NCBI GenBank assembly: GCA_943787925.1
Contig: CALSOH010000001.1
Span: 62,001 to 126,000 of the forward strand
DNA: 64,000 nucleotides
Direction: 5' to 3'
Origin: TMED14 sp003507115
Lineage (GTDB): Bacteria; Bacteroidota; Bacteroidia; Flavobacteriales; Schleiferiaceae
A program made the position numbers and the translations under genes. A model generated the notes under the pieces. It saw only the letters and a list, made by a program, of their open reading frames with translations. It was not told the DNA's origin and did not search any database. Below, one piece after another: positions 7,535 to 16,335 of this stretch. Each line of letters begins with the position of its first letter. Positions within the stretch are counted from its first letter, which is position 1.

Positions 7535-8080
7535 CCACTCCGGGGTGAAGGCGTAGGTCAGCGTGTAGTTTCCGCCGAGGATGACGCCCCCTTCTGCGCC
7601 GTCGATGGGATGCAGCCAGGCTCCTGTGAGTTCGTTAATGCCTTGGTAGCCGCTGAGCATGCCTATTTGCAGGCCGGACGTCCATTTTTCCGAATGCTGA
7701 TAGGCCCATTCGCCCCCGAGCATGAAGGAAAGTTGATGCCAGGAGTTGAGCATGAGGGCTTGGATGAGTTGCACTTCGGATTTGCCGCCCGCCCCTTCGT
7801 ACAGGGTGATGCGAGAAGTGAAAATGGGATGCCGGCTATTGAAATGGTAGGTCCATGAGGTGTCTCGGAACCGATGCGAATGTTCGCTCTGACCGGGGAA
7901 ACTCTGGCCGTCTTGCCAAGAGCTTGGTACTTGAATCCACGCGGAACGTTCGACCGTTGGACTCTGATGCCAGGAGTGGAAGTAGCCGAGTTCGAGTTGA
8001 ATTTTGGGCTGGAATTGGGCGTGGGCAGGAACGAATCCAACCATGCCCAGCGCGGCGAGAACAAAGACATGTGCTTTCAT
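7466..8080 (-). CDS. Exported protein, probable small outer-membrane barrel
   Basis: Starting at the ATG at 8080 gives 204 residues with a clean signal peptide (MKAHVFVLAALGMVGFVPAHA). A longer frame to 8128 would add 16 residues ahead of that signal and is rejected. The mature sequence has strand-like segments (IQLELGYFHSWHQ, HPIFTSRITLYEG) and ends LAGLGLMYRVGGN-like, consistent with a barrel. TAGATTTA, a near -7 box, lies 5 bases before the ATG. It is divergent from the gene at 8127 with only 46 bases between the starts. Function unknown. Confidence 0.65.
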   Translation of the reverse strand: MKAHVFVLAALGMVGFVPAHAQFQPKIQLELGYFHSWHQSPTVERSAWIQVPSSWQDGQSFPGQSEHSHRFRDTSWTYHFNSRHPIFTSRITLYEGAGGKSEVQLIQALMLNSWHQLSFMLGGEWAYQHSEKWTSGLQIGMLSGYQGINELTGAWLHPIDGAEGGVILGGNYTLTYAFTPEWLGRFYFNHAIAGLGLMYRVGGN

Positions 8081-8126
8081 TGGGGTAAATCTACGCGCTC
8101 CTGGGGATGCATTGTATCTTGGGACC

Positions 8127-8399
8127 ATGCAGCCAGACCTTCGAATTCTTGCGGTGTATTTCCGCGGCCTGTTCTATCGCTATGCAAATCCGCGCGGAGG
8201 AATCCGCCTTCGTCAAAACCTTCTGACGGAGACCTTGGTCAAGCGTCGCATGCTCGCACCCCATCCCGCGGATGCGGCACGCTTGATTCTGACGTTACGG
8301 GGAGAGCGCTATGCGAAAGACATTGTCCACAAAATTTTACGCCCGGTTATATGGGTCATTGTTTCATGGCTTCTGATCGTACTCTACTACCGTCCATGA
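8127..8399 (+). CDS. Small membrane protein of unknown function
   Basis: The 90-residue basic protein has many Arg and Lys through residue 70 and one hydrophobic helix at the end (ILRPVIWVIVSWLLIVLYY), so it is probably a tail-anchored inner-membrane protein. The start at 8127 is supported by TATCTTGG, a near -7 box, 4 bases upstream, and by the tight coupling to the next gene, whose ATG overlaps this stop (ATGA). A longer upstream frame lies antisense to the neighbour and is rejected. No family recognised. Confidence 0.6.
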   Translation: MQPDLRILAVYFRGLFYRYANPRGGIRLRQNLLTETLVKRRMLAPHPADAARLILTLRGERYAKDIVHKILRPVIWVIVSWLLIVLYYRP

Positions 8400-8998
8400 A
8401 GCTGGGCCTGTTCGCGGGATTTCTTGGTTTTTCCCTGCTGGCTCAAGGCCAGTCACTGTGGTTGGAGGCAGGCTACAAACAGCCGCTGGACAAGCGCACC
8501 GACCTGTCCATCGCCCAAATCTGGCGGGGGGATTTTTCCGACCAGGGCCGGGCATTTATCGATGTGAAGATTAGCCACGATTGGGGCAAACACCTGTCCG
8601 GTTTCTATGAGCTCCGAACCAACGTGTGGGGTAGCCAAGAACGGAATACCTGGGGCCTTTCATGGCAGGAAAAACTCGCCTACAGGGACCTCAAATTGGG
8701 CCAAATGGACTACGGATGGCGCTACCACGATGACGATCAAGCTTTTCGGCAGTCTTTGGGCTATGCGTTTAAAGAGGGCCGGTGGAAACCCAAAGCCGAA
8801 CTAGAAACGTGGTACCGACCATGGGCCTCAGACTGGGTGCAGCGCCGATTGCGCACCTCGGCGGGCATGCAATACAACGCCAAAGGGCCTACAAAATGGG
8901 AAGCGGGATTCATCCGACAATGGGAGTACAGCAAGAAGGGAAATTTCCAAGGGGTCAACTGGGCATGGTACACAGAATTTCAGTGGCGCTTGCCCTGA
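8396..8998 (+). CDS. Outer-membrane protein, DUF2490-like
   Basis: The 200 residues begin with a signal peptide (MKLGLFAGFLGFSLLAQGQ). The rest shows repeated amphipathic strands rich in Trp and Tyr with charged turns, ending in the aromatic WYTEFQWRLP typical of barrel C-termini. It resembles DUF2490 proteins by pattern, not by a firm motif. Translation is probably coupled to the upstream small membrane protein through the ATGA overlap. Function unknown. Confidence 0.6.
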   Translation: MKLGLFAGFLGFSLLAQGQSLWLEAGYKQPLDKRTDLSIAQIWRGDFSDQGRAFIDVKISHDWGKHLSGFYELRTNVWGSQERNTWGLSWQEKLAYRDLKLGQMDYGWRYHDDDQAFRQSLGYAFKEGRWKPKAELETWYRPWASDWVQRRLRTSAGMQYNAKGPTKWEAGFIRQWEYSKKGNFQGVNWAWYTEFQWRLP

Positions 8999-9038
8999 AC
9001 ACCGAGAAAAATGCCCTAAGTGTCCACGGAACACGAAC

Positions 9039-9046
9039 TATCTTTG
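9039..9046 (+). promoter_or_regulatory. -7 box 5 bases before the GH13 start codon
   Basis: TATCTTTG fits TAnnTTTG perfectly and ends 5 bases before the ATG at 9052, so the mRNA is predicted to be leaderless or nearly so. No convincing -33 element is seen. Confidence 0.5.
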
Positions 9047-9051
9047 AGAAT

Positions 9052-11787
9052 ATGAATCGCATACTCACTTTGTTGGCAGCGATGGTAGGACTGGGAGCCC
9101 AAGGGCAGATTCTATCCATTGACCCCCCGTTTCCCACCCAAACGGACACCGTCACCATCCTGTACGATGCGACCCAAGGCAATGGCGCGCTGGTGGGGGT
9201 GACCCCCGTCTACGCGCATGCCGGCGTCATCACCACGGCCAGCACCTCCCCAACCGATTGGAAGTTTGTCCAAGGGCAGTGGGGCCAGCCTACACCCTCC
9301 GTCCTGATGACGAACATGGGCAACAATGTGCATAAGATTGAGTACCACATGCCGACATTCTACGGCTATCCTCTGGCCTCCACGACGGTGCTCCAAATGG
9401 CCTTCGTCTTCCGCAATGCGGCGGGCAATGTGGTGGGCCGATCCGCGGATGGTTCGGACATTTACTACCCGGTATATCCGGCGAATGCGGGCCTCTTAGC
9501 GGCCTTTTTTACCCCGGACGATCACCGCATCACCAACCCGGGCGACACCTTGGCCATCCACGCGGCCGCCAATGCCAACGCGACCTTGAACCTATACGAC
9601 AACGGGGTATTGGTGGCTTCTGATACGGCGGCCCAGCACCTCCACCACGACTTGGTGGTGACAGGCAATGGGCAGCACCTTTTGGAATTTGTCGCCTTCG
9701 ACGGCACCTCCACGGCGCGCGATACGGTCTACTACTTTGGCAATCCCAGCCAGGTGGTCCAAAATCCTCCCGCAGGCATGGTCGATGGCATCAATGCCTT
9801 GAATGATTCCACGGTTTTGCTCCAGCTGCACGCGCCCGATAAGGACTTTGTGTATGTCTTGGGGGACTTTAACGGTTACTTGCCCGATTCGGCCTACTAC
9901 ATGCACAAGTCGGTGAATGGGGAGAAGTTTTGGCTGGTGCTGCATCTTCAAGCGGGCCAAACCTACACCTACCAGTACTGGATCGACGGGCTGATCAAAG
10001 TGGCGGACCCCTATTCGGAATTGATTTTGGACCCCTACAACGATGGAAACATTCCCGCCGCGACCTGGCCCAATCTGCCCAGCTATCCCACCGGCCTAAC
10101 GACAGGGCATTGCACGTTGCTGCAACCGGGAAAGCCCGAATACACCTGGAAGAACACCACCTTCCAAGCCCCAGACCGCACCGATTTACGCATCTACGAA
10201 TTGCTGGTGCGTGACTTCAGCAGTCAGCGCAACTACCAGATGATTCTGGATACCCTGGACTATTTAGAGCGTTTGGGCATCAACGCCATCGAATTCATGC
10301 CCAACAACGAGTTCGAAAACAACGAAAGTTGGGGCTACAACCCCTCCTACCACATGGCCCTTGACAAGTACTACGGCACCCCCGAGAAGTACAAAGAGCT
10401 CATCGACAGCTGCCACAGCCGAGGCATTGCGGTGATCATGGATATGGTCTTCAACCATGCCTATGGCCAGAGCCCACTCGTTCAGATGTATTGGGACGCC
10501 ACCCAAGGCAAGCCCGCGAGTAACAATCCCTGGTTCAATGCGGATTGCCCGCACCCCCCGTATTGCTGGGGCAATGACTTCAACCACGTCGCGGTGGCCA
10601 CCCAGAATTTCATGGACCGCGTGAACACGTATTGGTTCCAGGAATTCAAGATTGATGGCATTCGGTACGATTACACCAAAGGCTTCACCAACAATGGCAA
10701 TGCCGGATGGGATGTCACGCGCCAAAATTTACTCAAGCGCATGGCGGATACCATTTGGGCCGTCAACCCCAACGCCTACGTCATTTTGGAGCACTGGGGC
10801 GACAACAACGAAGAAAAACTCTTTTCCGACTACGGCATGATGCTGTGGGGAAATTCGACCTACAACTTCCGCCAAGGCGCCCAAGGCTACCTTCCCGGCA
10901 GCAACTTCGCCTACGGCATCCACAAGCAGCGCGGATGGAACGATGCCCACCTGATTAGCTACACAGAGAGCCACGACGAAGAGCGTTTGATGTACGACGT
11001 GCTGACCTACGGCAATTCTTCGCCCCAAGGCTACAAGACCTATGTGTTGAATACGGCGCTGCGTCGTTCGGAACTGGCGAATGTTTTTGCCTTCACCATT
11101 CCCGGCCCCAAAATGATTTACATGTTCAACGAATTGGGTTACGATCAATCCATTGACAACCCCTGCCGTATCTGCAATAAGCCGCCCAAGTGGGGCTACC
11201 AGCAAGTGCCCGAGCGCCGACGCCTCTACGACGTCACCGCGGCGGTCATGCAGCTCCGCAAGCAAGCGCCCGCCAGCTTTGACGGCAGCAATTTCACCTA
11301 CAACCTGGGGGGTGCGGTCAAGCGCATCAACCTGCAGGACTCCACCATGAATGTCAATGTGATTGGCAACTGGGATGTGGTGCCGCAAAACGGCATTCCC
11401 AACTTCCCGCACACGGGTACCTGGTACGAATACTTTACAGCAGATTCCGTTGAGGTGCTCGATCCCTTCATGAGCTTCGCCTTGGAGCCCGGCGAATACC
11501 GCATCTACACGGACGTGAAGCTGCAGCAGCCCAGCATCACCTTGGGCGAGGAGGAGTTCTTGCCCCAAGCGGGTCTTCAGGTCTATCCCAACCCTGCAAG
11601 CGATGCGGCGCTGGTCGTTTCGCCCACCCCAGGGCTGCTTCGTGTGATGGATCTTCAAGGCCGCGAACTCTTCCAAGTTCAGGTCGAAGCGAATATTCCC
11701 CGCGAGGTAAATTTGACCGGCTTGGCCCAAGGACTCTATGTGGTCCGCCTGGGCGATGATGTCCAACGAATCCAAATTCTGCGATGA
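9052..11787 (+). CDS. Secreted GH13 alpha-amylase-family enzyme with T9SS tail
   Basis: This 911-residue enzyme should act on alpha-glucans outside the cell. After a signal peptide come beta-sandwich segments, then a CBM48/E-set-like domain near residues 260-340 (FVYVLGDFNGY...YTYQYWIDG). The GH13 barrel spans about 380-800 and shows all four conserved regions: DMVFNHAYG, DGIRYDYTKG with the Asp nucleophile, VILEHWGD with the acid Glu, and YTESHDEER. The C-terminus (LQVYPNPASDAALVV...GLYVVRLGD) is a T9SS type A sorting domain. The ATG at 9052 is chosen because a signal peptide follows it directly; an in-frame extension to 8782 would overlap the previous gene. Substrate preference cannot be read. 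The stop overlaps the PAP2 gene start. Confidence 0.93.
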   Translation: MNRILTLLAAMVGLGAQGQILSIDPPFPTQTDTVTILYDATQGNGALVGVTPVYAHAGVITTASTSPTDWKFVQGQWGQPTPSVLMTNMGNNVHKIEYHMPTFYGYPLASTTVLQMAFVFRNAAGNVVGRSADGSDIYYPVYPANAGLLAAFFTPDDHRITNPGDTLAIHAAANANATLNLYDNGVLVASDTAAQHLHHDLVVTGNGQHLLEFVAFDGTSTARDTVYYFGNPSQVVQNPPAGMVDGINALNDSTVLLQLHAPDKDFVYVLGDFNGYLPDSAYYMHKSVNGEKFWLVLHLQAGQTYTYQYWIDGLIKVADPYSELILDPYNDGNIPAATWPNLPSYPTGLTTGHCTLLQPGKPEYTWKNTTFQAPDRTDLRIYELLVRDFSSQRNYQMILDTLDYLERLGINAIEFMPNNEFENNESWGYNPSYHMALDKYYGTPEKYKELIDSCHSRGIAVIMDMVFNHAYGQSPLVQMYWDATQGKPASNNPWFNADCPHPPYCWGNDFNHVAVATQNFMDRVNTYWFQEFKIDGIRYDYTKGFTNNGNAGWDVTRQNLLKRMADTIWAVNPNAYVILEHWGDNNEEKLFSDYGMMLWGNSTYNFRQGAQGYLPGSNFAYGIHKQRGWNDAHLISYTESHDEERLMYDVLTYGNSSPQGYKTYVLNTALRRSELANVFAFTIPGPKMIYMFNELGYDQSIDNPCRICNKPPKWGYQQVPERRRLYDVTAAVMQLRKQAPASFDGSNFTYNLGGAVKRINLQDSTMNVNVIGNWDVVPQNGIPNFPHTGTWYEYFTADSVEVLDPFMSFALEPGEYRIYTDVKLQQPSITLGEEEFLPQAGLQVYPNPASDAALVVSPTPGLLRVMDLQGRELFQVQVEANIPREVNLTGLAQGLYVVRLGDDVQRIQILR

Positions 11788-12527
11788 GCCAAGGAACGCG
11801 TTCTTTCGGGGTGCTCGCCCTAATCCTGTGGGGTCTGGGCGCCTGGGCACAGCCTACCTATCTGCTTCGTCCCCACCGCGAAGTGCCCATCGGGCTCTCC
11901 CTGGCAGGAATGGGGGCGTTCAACCTCTGGGCAGCCCCGGCTGTGACGGGCTTTACGCTGGCCGAACTTGACGCACTGGAGCCCACGCACATTCCCGCTT
12001 GGGACCAATGGGCCCTGGGACGGTGGAATGAAGAGGCGGGCCACCGGTCGGACTATCTCTTTTATGGAGCGGCGCTTTGGTCGTCTGCGACAGTCCTGCT
12101 GCCGGCGTTGAACGAAGGGCGTTGGCAAGCGAGCCTTCCCACGGCGGTCATGTGGGTGGAGATGAATGCCCTGACCTTGGTGGCGACGGATCTCACCAAG
12201 AACTTGGTGACCCGTCCTCGGCCTTTCACCTATTACTCCGACGCTCCACTGGAGGCCCGCATGGAAGGGGATGCGCGGAAGTCTTTTTTTTCCGGGCATA
12301 CCAGCATGACGGCCGCCAATAGCTTTTATGCAGCCAAGGTTTTTTCCGACCTCTACCCCGATTCTAAAATGAAGCCCTGGGTTTGGGCCGCCGCCGCGGT
12401 GATCCCGGCGGTCACGGCGCAGCAGCGCATGGCAGCAGGCAAGCATTTCTTGAGCGATGTGGTCGTCGGCTACGCCGTGGGAGCCCTTATCGGCTGGGGG
12501 ATCCCTCAGTGGCATCTTCAGCGCTGA
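11784..12527 (+). CDS. PAP2-family membrane phosphatase
   Basis: The 247 residues carry the three phosphatase motifs of the PAP2/acid phosphatase superfamily: KNLVTRPRP, SFFSGHTS (usual PSGH) and QRMAAGKHFLSDVVVG, with the His and Asp in place. There is an N-terminal signal/anchor and about five hydrophobic helices. Likely substrates are lipid phosphates such as undecaprenyl or phosphatidyl phosphates on the periplasmic face; the exact one is unknown. Its ATG overlaps the amylase stop (ATGA), so translation is coupled. The 3' end overlaps the convergent gene by 41 bases. Confidence 0.88.
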   Translation: MSQGTRSFGVLALILWGLGAWAQPTYLLRPHREVPIGLSLAGMGAFNLWAAPAVTGFTLAELDALEPTHIPAWDQWALGRWNEEAGHRSDYLFYGAALWSSATVLLPALNEGRWQASLPTAVMWVEMNALTLVATDLTKNLVTRPRPFTYYSDAPLEARMEGDARKSFFSGHTSMTAANSFYAAKVFSDLYPDSKMKPWVWAAAAVIPAVTAQQRMAAGKHFLSDVVVGYAVGALIGWGIPQWHLQR

Positions 12528-13761
12528 GCGGGAGCCAATAAACGGGGCGTTCATCCTTTCGTACAAGTATGGGGAGGTGATATATTTCACCGGCTTCGAG
12601 CGTGAATGTGGTGGCCGGAACCTCCACGATCCATCCCTGTGCGGGGCGAGTTACTCGGGTGGGCCAATGATACTGGCCGGGGGGCAAGTGGGATTTCCAT
12701 TGGTGGCTACCGCGCAAAAGGTGCAATGCATACCGCCGTCCCTCAGAATCCAGCACATGGAGTGGTAAGACAGGGTGATCTACCTCGCCGTGCGTCAAAA
12801 TATGGAGTTGCGGTGGTGCGGAGGGTGTCTCGATAAAAGTGCGCGGAGAAGTTCGGCGCCAAGTCCATGTGTGATGGATGCGCAGACTTCCTTGGCCGCG
12901 GCGGTACGTCGCCTCCACCCCTTTCCACCGGATTTCGACATGAGGTCCCGCCACATTTTGCCCCACTCCCACCCAGCCCTGATGGCGCTCCAAAGGAAGG
13001 CCTATGCTCCAACGCCGAAACATGGCCCGATCGCTCCATTGCATATGACCGCTGAGGCCTTTGCGACCGCGGTAATGGTAGGCGATCCAACTAGGCCACG
13101 GGGCTGGGGCCACGGAAAAAGATAGACTGTGCTCCCGCCAGGGCAAGCGTCCGAGGGTCTGGAGATGGAGGCCTCGCTTGGAGTGCATTTCACTGAACTC
13201 GACATAACGACCGCGGTGCTCAAAACGCAATCGAGAACTCGACCAGCTTGGATTCCCGCTGAGGATGAATTGTGCACGATACACGCGTAGCATGCTCTCC
13301 CATCGCCCGGGGGCGAGTCGCATGCGGGCCTGGGTTTGTAGCCCCTGCCATCCGAGATACGAGAGTCCTTGAGGAGCCAAGCCATAGGACCATCGAGCCC
13401 ACTGTCCTTCCAGCCTTAGTCCCTGAGAACTCCAAGAAGCTTGGCTGAACACATGTCCGGGTTGTCCCGTCCACTGAAACCAGCGAAAATCGGGACCTAC
13501 ATACGCCAGAAACCCCCCGATGGAGGAAGTACGGTGCAGACTGTGCCCTGGTCCCAAAGGAGTTTGTCCCAAATGGACCTGGACTCGAGGGTCTTCCCAC
13601 GACAGGCCACTGCGTTGCCCTCCAAGGCGGAAGGCGGCTGCGGGGATCCATTGGGCCCGAAAGACGCCTGCTTCCGTTTGTAGTCTGAGCCCGCCTCCCG
13701 AGTGTAGGGTCAGGCCAAGGACCCAAAGCTGCGCCCAAGTTCCCCATTGAATCGGACTCAT
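12487..13761 (-). CDS. Outer-membrane-type protein with C-terminal Ig-like segment, unknown function
   Basis: The 424 residues hold a signal-like start, then strands rich in Arg, Trp and Gly (barrel-like) to about residue 330. The last 90 residues read like a small beta domain: LHVLDSEGRRYALHLL, then LPPGQYHWP and FTLEAGEIYHLPI. Segments of the type 'D..G...LPPG.Y' occur in usher plug and C-terminal domains and in carboxypeptidase-regulatory-like domains. It is the last gene of a three-gene operon with overlapping ends (13758-13761). An usher-like role is a hypothesis; the length is well below classical ushers of about 800 residues. Confidence 0.5.
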   Translation of the reverse strand: MSPIQWGTWAQLWVLGLTLHSGGGLRLQTEAGVFRAQWIPAAAFRLGGQRSGLSWEDPRVQVHLGQTPLGPGHSLHRTSSIGGFLAYVGPDFRWFQWTGQPGHVFSQASWSSQGLRLEGQWARWSYGLAPQGLSYLGWQGLQTQARMRLAPGRWESMLRVYRAQFILSGNPSWSSSRLRFEHRGRYVEFSEMHSKRGLHLQTLGRLPWREHSLSFSVAPAPWPSWIAYHYRGRKGLSGHMQWSDRAMFRRWSIGLPLERHQGWVGVGQNVAGPHVEIRWKGVEATYRRGQGSLRIHHTWTWRRTSPRTFIETPSAPPQLHILTHGEVDHPVLPLHVLDSEGRRYALHLLRGSHQWKSHLPPGQYHWPTRVTRPAQGWIVEVPATTFTLEAGEIYHLPILVRKDERPVYWLPLSAEDATEGSPSR

Positions 13762-14408
13762 GGCCGCTTGCAGCCAATCTGATAGCCGCGTGAATCCCGA
13801 GCGACCACATATGACGTTCCGTGAGGAAGAGGCTGAGACACCGACGTTCCAAAGGGCGTCAAAAAGAGGTCAAAAGGAGCTTGAATGGCCTCGCCGAGGG
13901 TCCCATACGCTTGTACTTGGGCGCTCCAGAAGTCAGGGCCCACCATCTGCCATGTTAAGGTGTTACCCCAATCCGCCCGAACATCTCTTTCCGGCGAGGT
14001 AGTGAGGCAGCCTCGAAATAGGGAAATAGCGTAACGGATTTGGGTTTGCACCGTCCAAGTACCCATTTCGGCCCTAGCCTGTGGGAGCGTCGAGTAGACC
14101 CATACCCGGACGGCTTGTGAACTACTGTCGGCATCCAACCAATGGTAGGGGATGGCCGCCCGCTGCCCGGCTTCGAGAATCCACTCCGAGGGAATCGCAA
14201 TGTGAGGGTGCTCCACAGGATGTTCGACCTCCAAAAAGACCCTGACCGCGGAGTCCAGGGTGTTGGCCACCACGATTTCTCCGAGGCTTGGGTCACCACA
14301 GGGATGAAAATGGGCAAGTCCATTGATAACGCTGATTTGTGCGCGGGCTGCCCAGGAAAGTAAAAGGAGGAGGGCGCCGAGGCGCCCTCCTGTTCCAAGG
14401 GAAATCAT
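13758..14408 (-). CDS. Exported Ig-fold protein, possibly periplasmic-chaperone-like
   Basis: The 216 residues have a signal peptide (LGALLLLLSWAARAQ) and two beta-rich halves. The first half (EIVVANTLDSAVRVFLEVE, then IPSEWILEAGQRAAIPYHW) follows the pattern of pilus-chaperone N-terminal domains, where the client strand pairs in an Ig fold. No diagnostic chaperone motif is certain. Cysteines at HPCGD, RGCLT and IGCKR may form disulfides. It lies between the small exported protein and the barrel-like gene, 2 bases from the former and overlapping the latter by 4. Confidence 0.5.
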   Translation of the reverse strand: MISLGTGGRLGALLLLLSWAARAQISVINGLAHFHPCGDPSLGEIVVANTLDSAVRVFLEVEHPVEHPHIAIPSEWILEAGQRAAIPYHWLDADSSSQAVRVWVYSTLPQARAEMGTWTVQTQIRYAISLFRGCLTTSPERDVRADWGNTLTWQMVGPDFWSAQVQAYGTLGEAIQAPFDLFLTPFGTSVSQPLPHGTSYVVARDSRGYQIGCKRP

Positions 14409-14410
14409 GC

Positions 14411-14974
14411 TTAGCTATTCGAAATCGTATAACGCAAGGTGATCATGCCCGAGGAGGCAGCATCCAAATTTTGGGTCGCAAAATTCAGGGCATACTGAAG
14501 CAATACGCCATCCCCTGGAGCATCACCCGTGTAGGCACTTTGGATGCCTGAGATCAGCGTTCCCGTGCCATTGCTCGCTGAAAAAGTGATGGGTGCTCCG
14601 GTGCCCATCGTCCCTGTGCCATTCAAGCTGGGGCTGACGGTCAACTGCACTCCAGAGGGAAGGCTTCCCCCAATGAGGTCGACATCCACTTGCCGCACAT
14701 TGTCGGGACTCGCACCCTTCACCGAGGTAAATTGCATATAAGTGGATTGGGACGCTACGCTGGGAAAGGCTTGGCCTGGAATAGCGGGTGCTTGTACGTG
14801 GAAATTCATGACACCTGCAGGACTTGCATTCGCATCCACGATGCGGATCATGGCGGCTTCGTCGACGGTGAAGTCGACATCATGCGCAGCGGCAGTCTGA
14901 CTCCAGGCAGGGAAAGAAAATGCCATGGGAGCAGCGAGGAGATAAGGCCAATAGGGCTTTTGGGAGTGAATCAT
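14411..14974 (-). CDS. Small exported beta-rich protein, possible surface subunit
   Basis: The 187 residues (from the ATG at 14974; a TTG two codons upstream is less likely) start with a signal peptide ending SFPAWSQ. The mature part begins with DVDFTVDEAAMIRI, contains Gly/Thr-rich strands, and ends GMITLRYTISNS. This fits a family of Bacteroidota exported proteins I know only as hypothetical, and the closing strand resembles the last strand of pilin-like Ig folds. It heads a three-gene operon with an Ig-fold protein and a barrel-like protein. A subunit role is inferred from that order only. Confidence 0.5.
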   Translation of the reverse strand: MIHSQKPYWPYLLAAPMAFSFPAWSQTAAAHDVDFTVDEAAMIRIVDANASPAGVMNFHVQAPAIPGQAFPSVASQSTYMQFTSVKGASPDNVRQVDVDLIGGSLPSGVQLTVSPSLNGTGTMGTGAPITFSASNGTGTLISGIQSAYTGDAPGDGVLLQYALNFATQNLDAASSGMITLRYTISNS

Positions 14975-15079
14975 TTTCAAGGTGTTTTTTTAAAAGGTTT
15001 ATAACATGCTTGGCCAAAGCATGACAAACCTCCGCCACGACCTAGGGTGGATTCGGGAGAAAACGGCTAGGAATCGGGA

Positions 15080-15676
15080 TTACCTGTTTGACTCGTGTTG
15101 GGCGAGGAGTCGGAAGAAGGTGGCACGGCTAACCCCTAAAAAAGCGGCCAATTGATTTCGCGTGAGGGTCTTGACTAGCCACGGTTTCTCCATTAAAAGC
15201 CATTCGTAGTGCTTTAAGGGGCTGAGATGCAATAAATTCAGGAAGTGAGCTCGAACTTGGGCTAAAAGATGTTGTTGGAGGACAAAAAAAACTTCGTCAA
15301 ATCCGGGCTCTTCAAGCAATTCCTTCAAATCGTTCCCCTCCATCTTCATCATTAAAACGGGAGTCATACAGCGGTAGGCGGTTTTGGATGGTAGCCTCGT
15401 GGTGTGACGTTGAAGGTTGAAAACAAAATCTCCCGGACCATAAACATTGGGTACGGTCAAGGAATTTTTTTCATCTTCTCCGATTTCTGCGATGGTTCCC
15501 CGAAGAATAAAGTGCAAATGACGAGACGCATCATCCTTTCGAATGATCTCCTCCCTCTTCTGTGCGAGAATGGGGAGGCTGAAGGCCGAGCAAAATCGTT
15601 GAATCCGCTCTTCGGGCACCTGGATTCGGCCAGAAAACTTGGAAAAAAGCAAAACGAGTGATTCGCGATCATTCAT
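15080..15676 (-). CDS. Crp/Fnr-family transcriptional regulator
   Basis: The 198 residues have a cyclic-nucleotide-binding-like beta-roll in the first half (KDDASRHLHFILRGTIAEIGED, VYGPGDFVF), a dimer helix, and a C-terminal helix-turn-helix (LTRNQLAAFLGVSRATFFRLL). The effector pocket lacks an obvious cAMP signature, so the ligand is unknown. It overlaps the upstream paralogue-like gene by 8 bases, and both lie on the same strand just ahead of the 12.5-15 kb exported-protein operon, which they may control (inference). Confidence 0.8.
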   Translation of the reverse strand: MNDRESLVLLFSKFSGRIQVPEERIQRFCSAFSLPILAQKREEIIRKDDASRHLHFILRGTIAEIGEDEKNSLTVPNVYGPGDFVFNLQRHTTRLPSKTAYRCMTPVLMMKMEGNDLKELLEEPGFDEVFFVLQQHLLAQVRAHFLNLLHLSPLKHYEWLLMEKPWLVKTLTRNQLAAFLGVSRATFFRLLAQHESNR

Positions 15677-16259
15677 GATGCCAGGTGTTTAAAACTCGAA
15701 AAAGTGTAGAGCGAGAGAGATCCAAATATCCCGCCAACTCATCGCGGGTAATAAAGGACAGGAGACTTGGGTTCTCACCAAGGGCTTTTTTAAGTCTTTC
15801 AGCGGGCCGCAGAAGACTCAAATCCCATGTTCGTGAGCGATATAATTTAATATCTAGAGCGGTCAAATTATTGGCCAGTTTATAGCCCAGACCATACTCC
15901 GCGGTTATTTGCTGGACATTCATCCCTGAAATACCATAAATTATGCTCTCTTTAATGCAGCGCATTGAACTATCTGTCTTTGCTCCCAAAAGAAAGGAAC
16001 TCTCAGACCAAAAAAGAGAATTTGGAGGGATGATTCGAATGCAATTTTCCTTGCCTCCGCGTGCAGAAAATTCGGCGAGGACACCGTGTTCGTTGAAGTA
16101 AAGAGTAGGCTTCTCCTCATCCAGGGACCAAACATTTTCCCCCTTGGAAATATGTTGAATAAATTCGAATTCACCGACTAAGGCCTGAATGCCAAAATCC
16201 ACCTTGTCCCCCGGGTTCCCATATAACTCACTGATTCGCTGAAAAATATGCGTATTCAT
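15669..16259 (-). CDS. Crp/Fnr-like transcriptional regulator
   Basis: The 196 residues share the layout of the next gene: a diverged beta-roll effector domain (SLDEEKPTLYFNEHGVLAEF, IIPPNSLFW), a middle helix, and a helix-turn-helix at the end (ITRDELAGYLDLSRSTLFRVL). The two recognition helices are alike, so the pair probably arose by duplication. The ATG at 16259 has a near -7 box (TAGATTTC) six bases upstream. Ligand and targets are unknown. Confidence 0.7.
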   Translation of the reverse strand: MNTHIFQRISELYGNPGDKVDFGIQALVGEFEFIQHISKGENVWSLDEEKPTLYFNEHGVLAEFSARGGKENCIRIIPPNSLFWSESSFLLGAKTDSSMRCIKESIIYGISGMNVQQITAEYGLGYKLANNLTALDIKLYRSRTWDLSLLRPAERLKKALGENPSLLSFITRDELAGYLDLSRSTLFRVLNTWHHE

Positions 16260-16335
16260 CCATCCGAAATCTACTCCGGAGGAACCACTTAAGAGTCACC
16301 AAAATGATTCAAATAATTCGCTTTAATGCGCTAAT

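Noticed and set aside
7874..8395. Longer form of the gene at 8396
   Set aside because: The extension overlaps two other genes; the ATG at 8396 is followed by a proper signal peptide and overlaps the upstream stop.
8782..9051. N-terminal extension of the GH13 gene
   Set aside because: It overlaps the preceding barrel gene and would place the signal peptide 90 residues inside; the ATG at 9052 with its -7 box is better.
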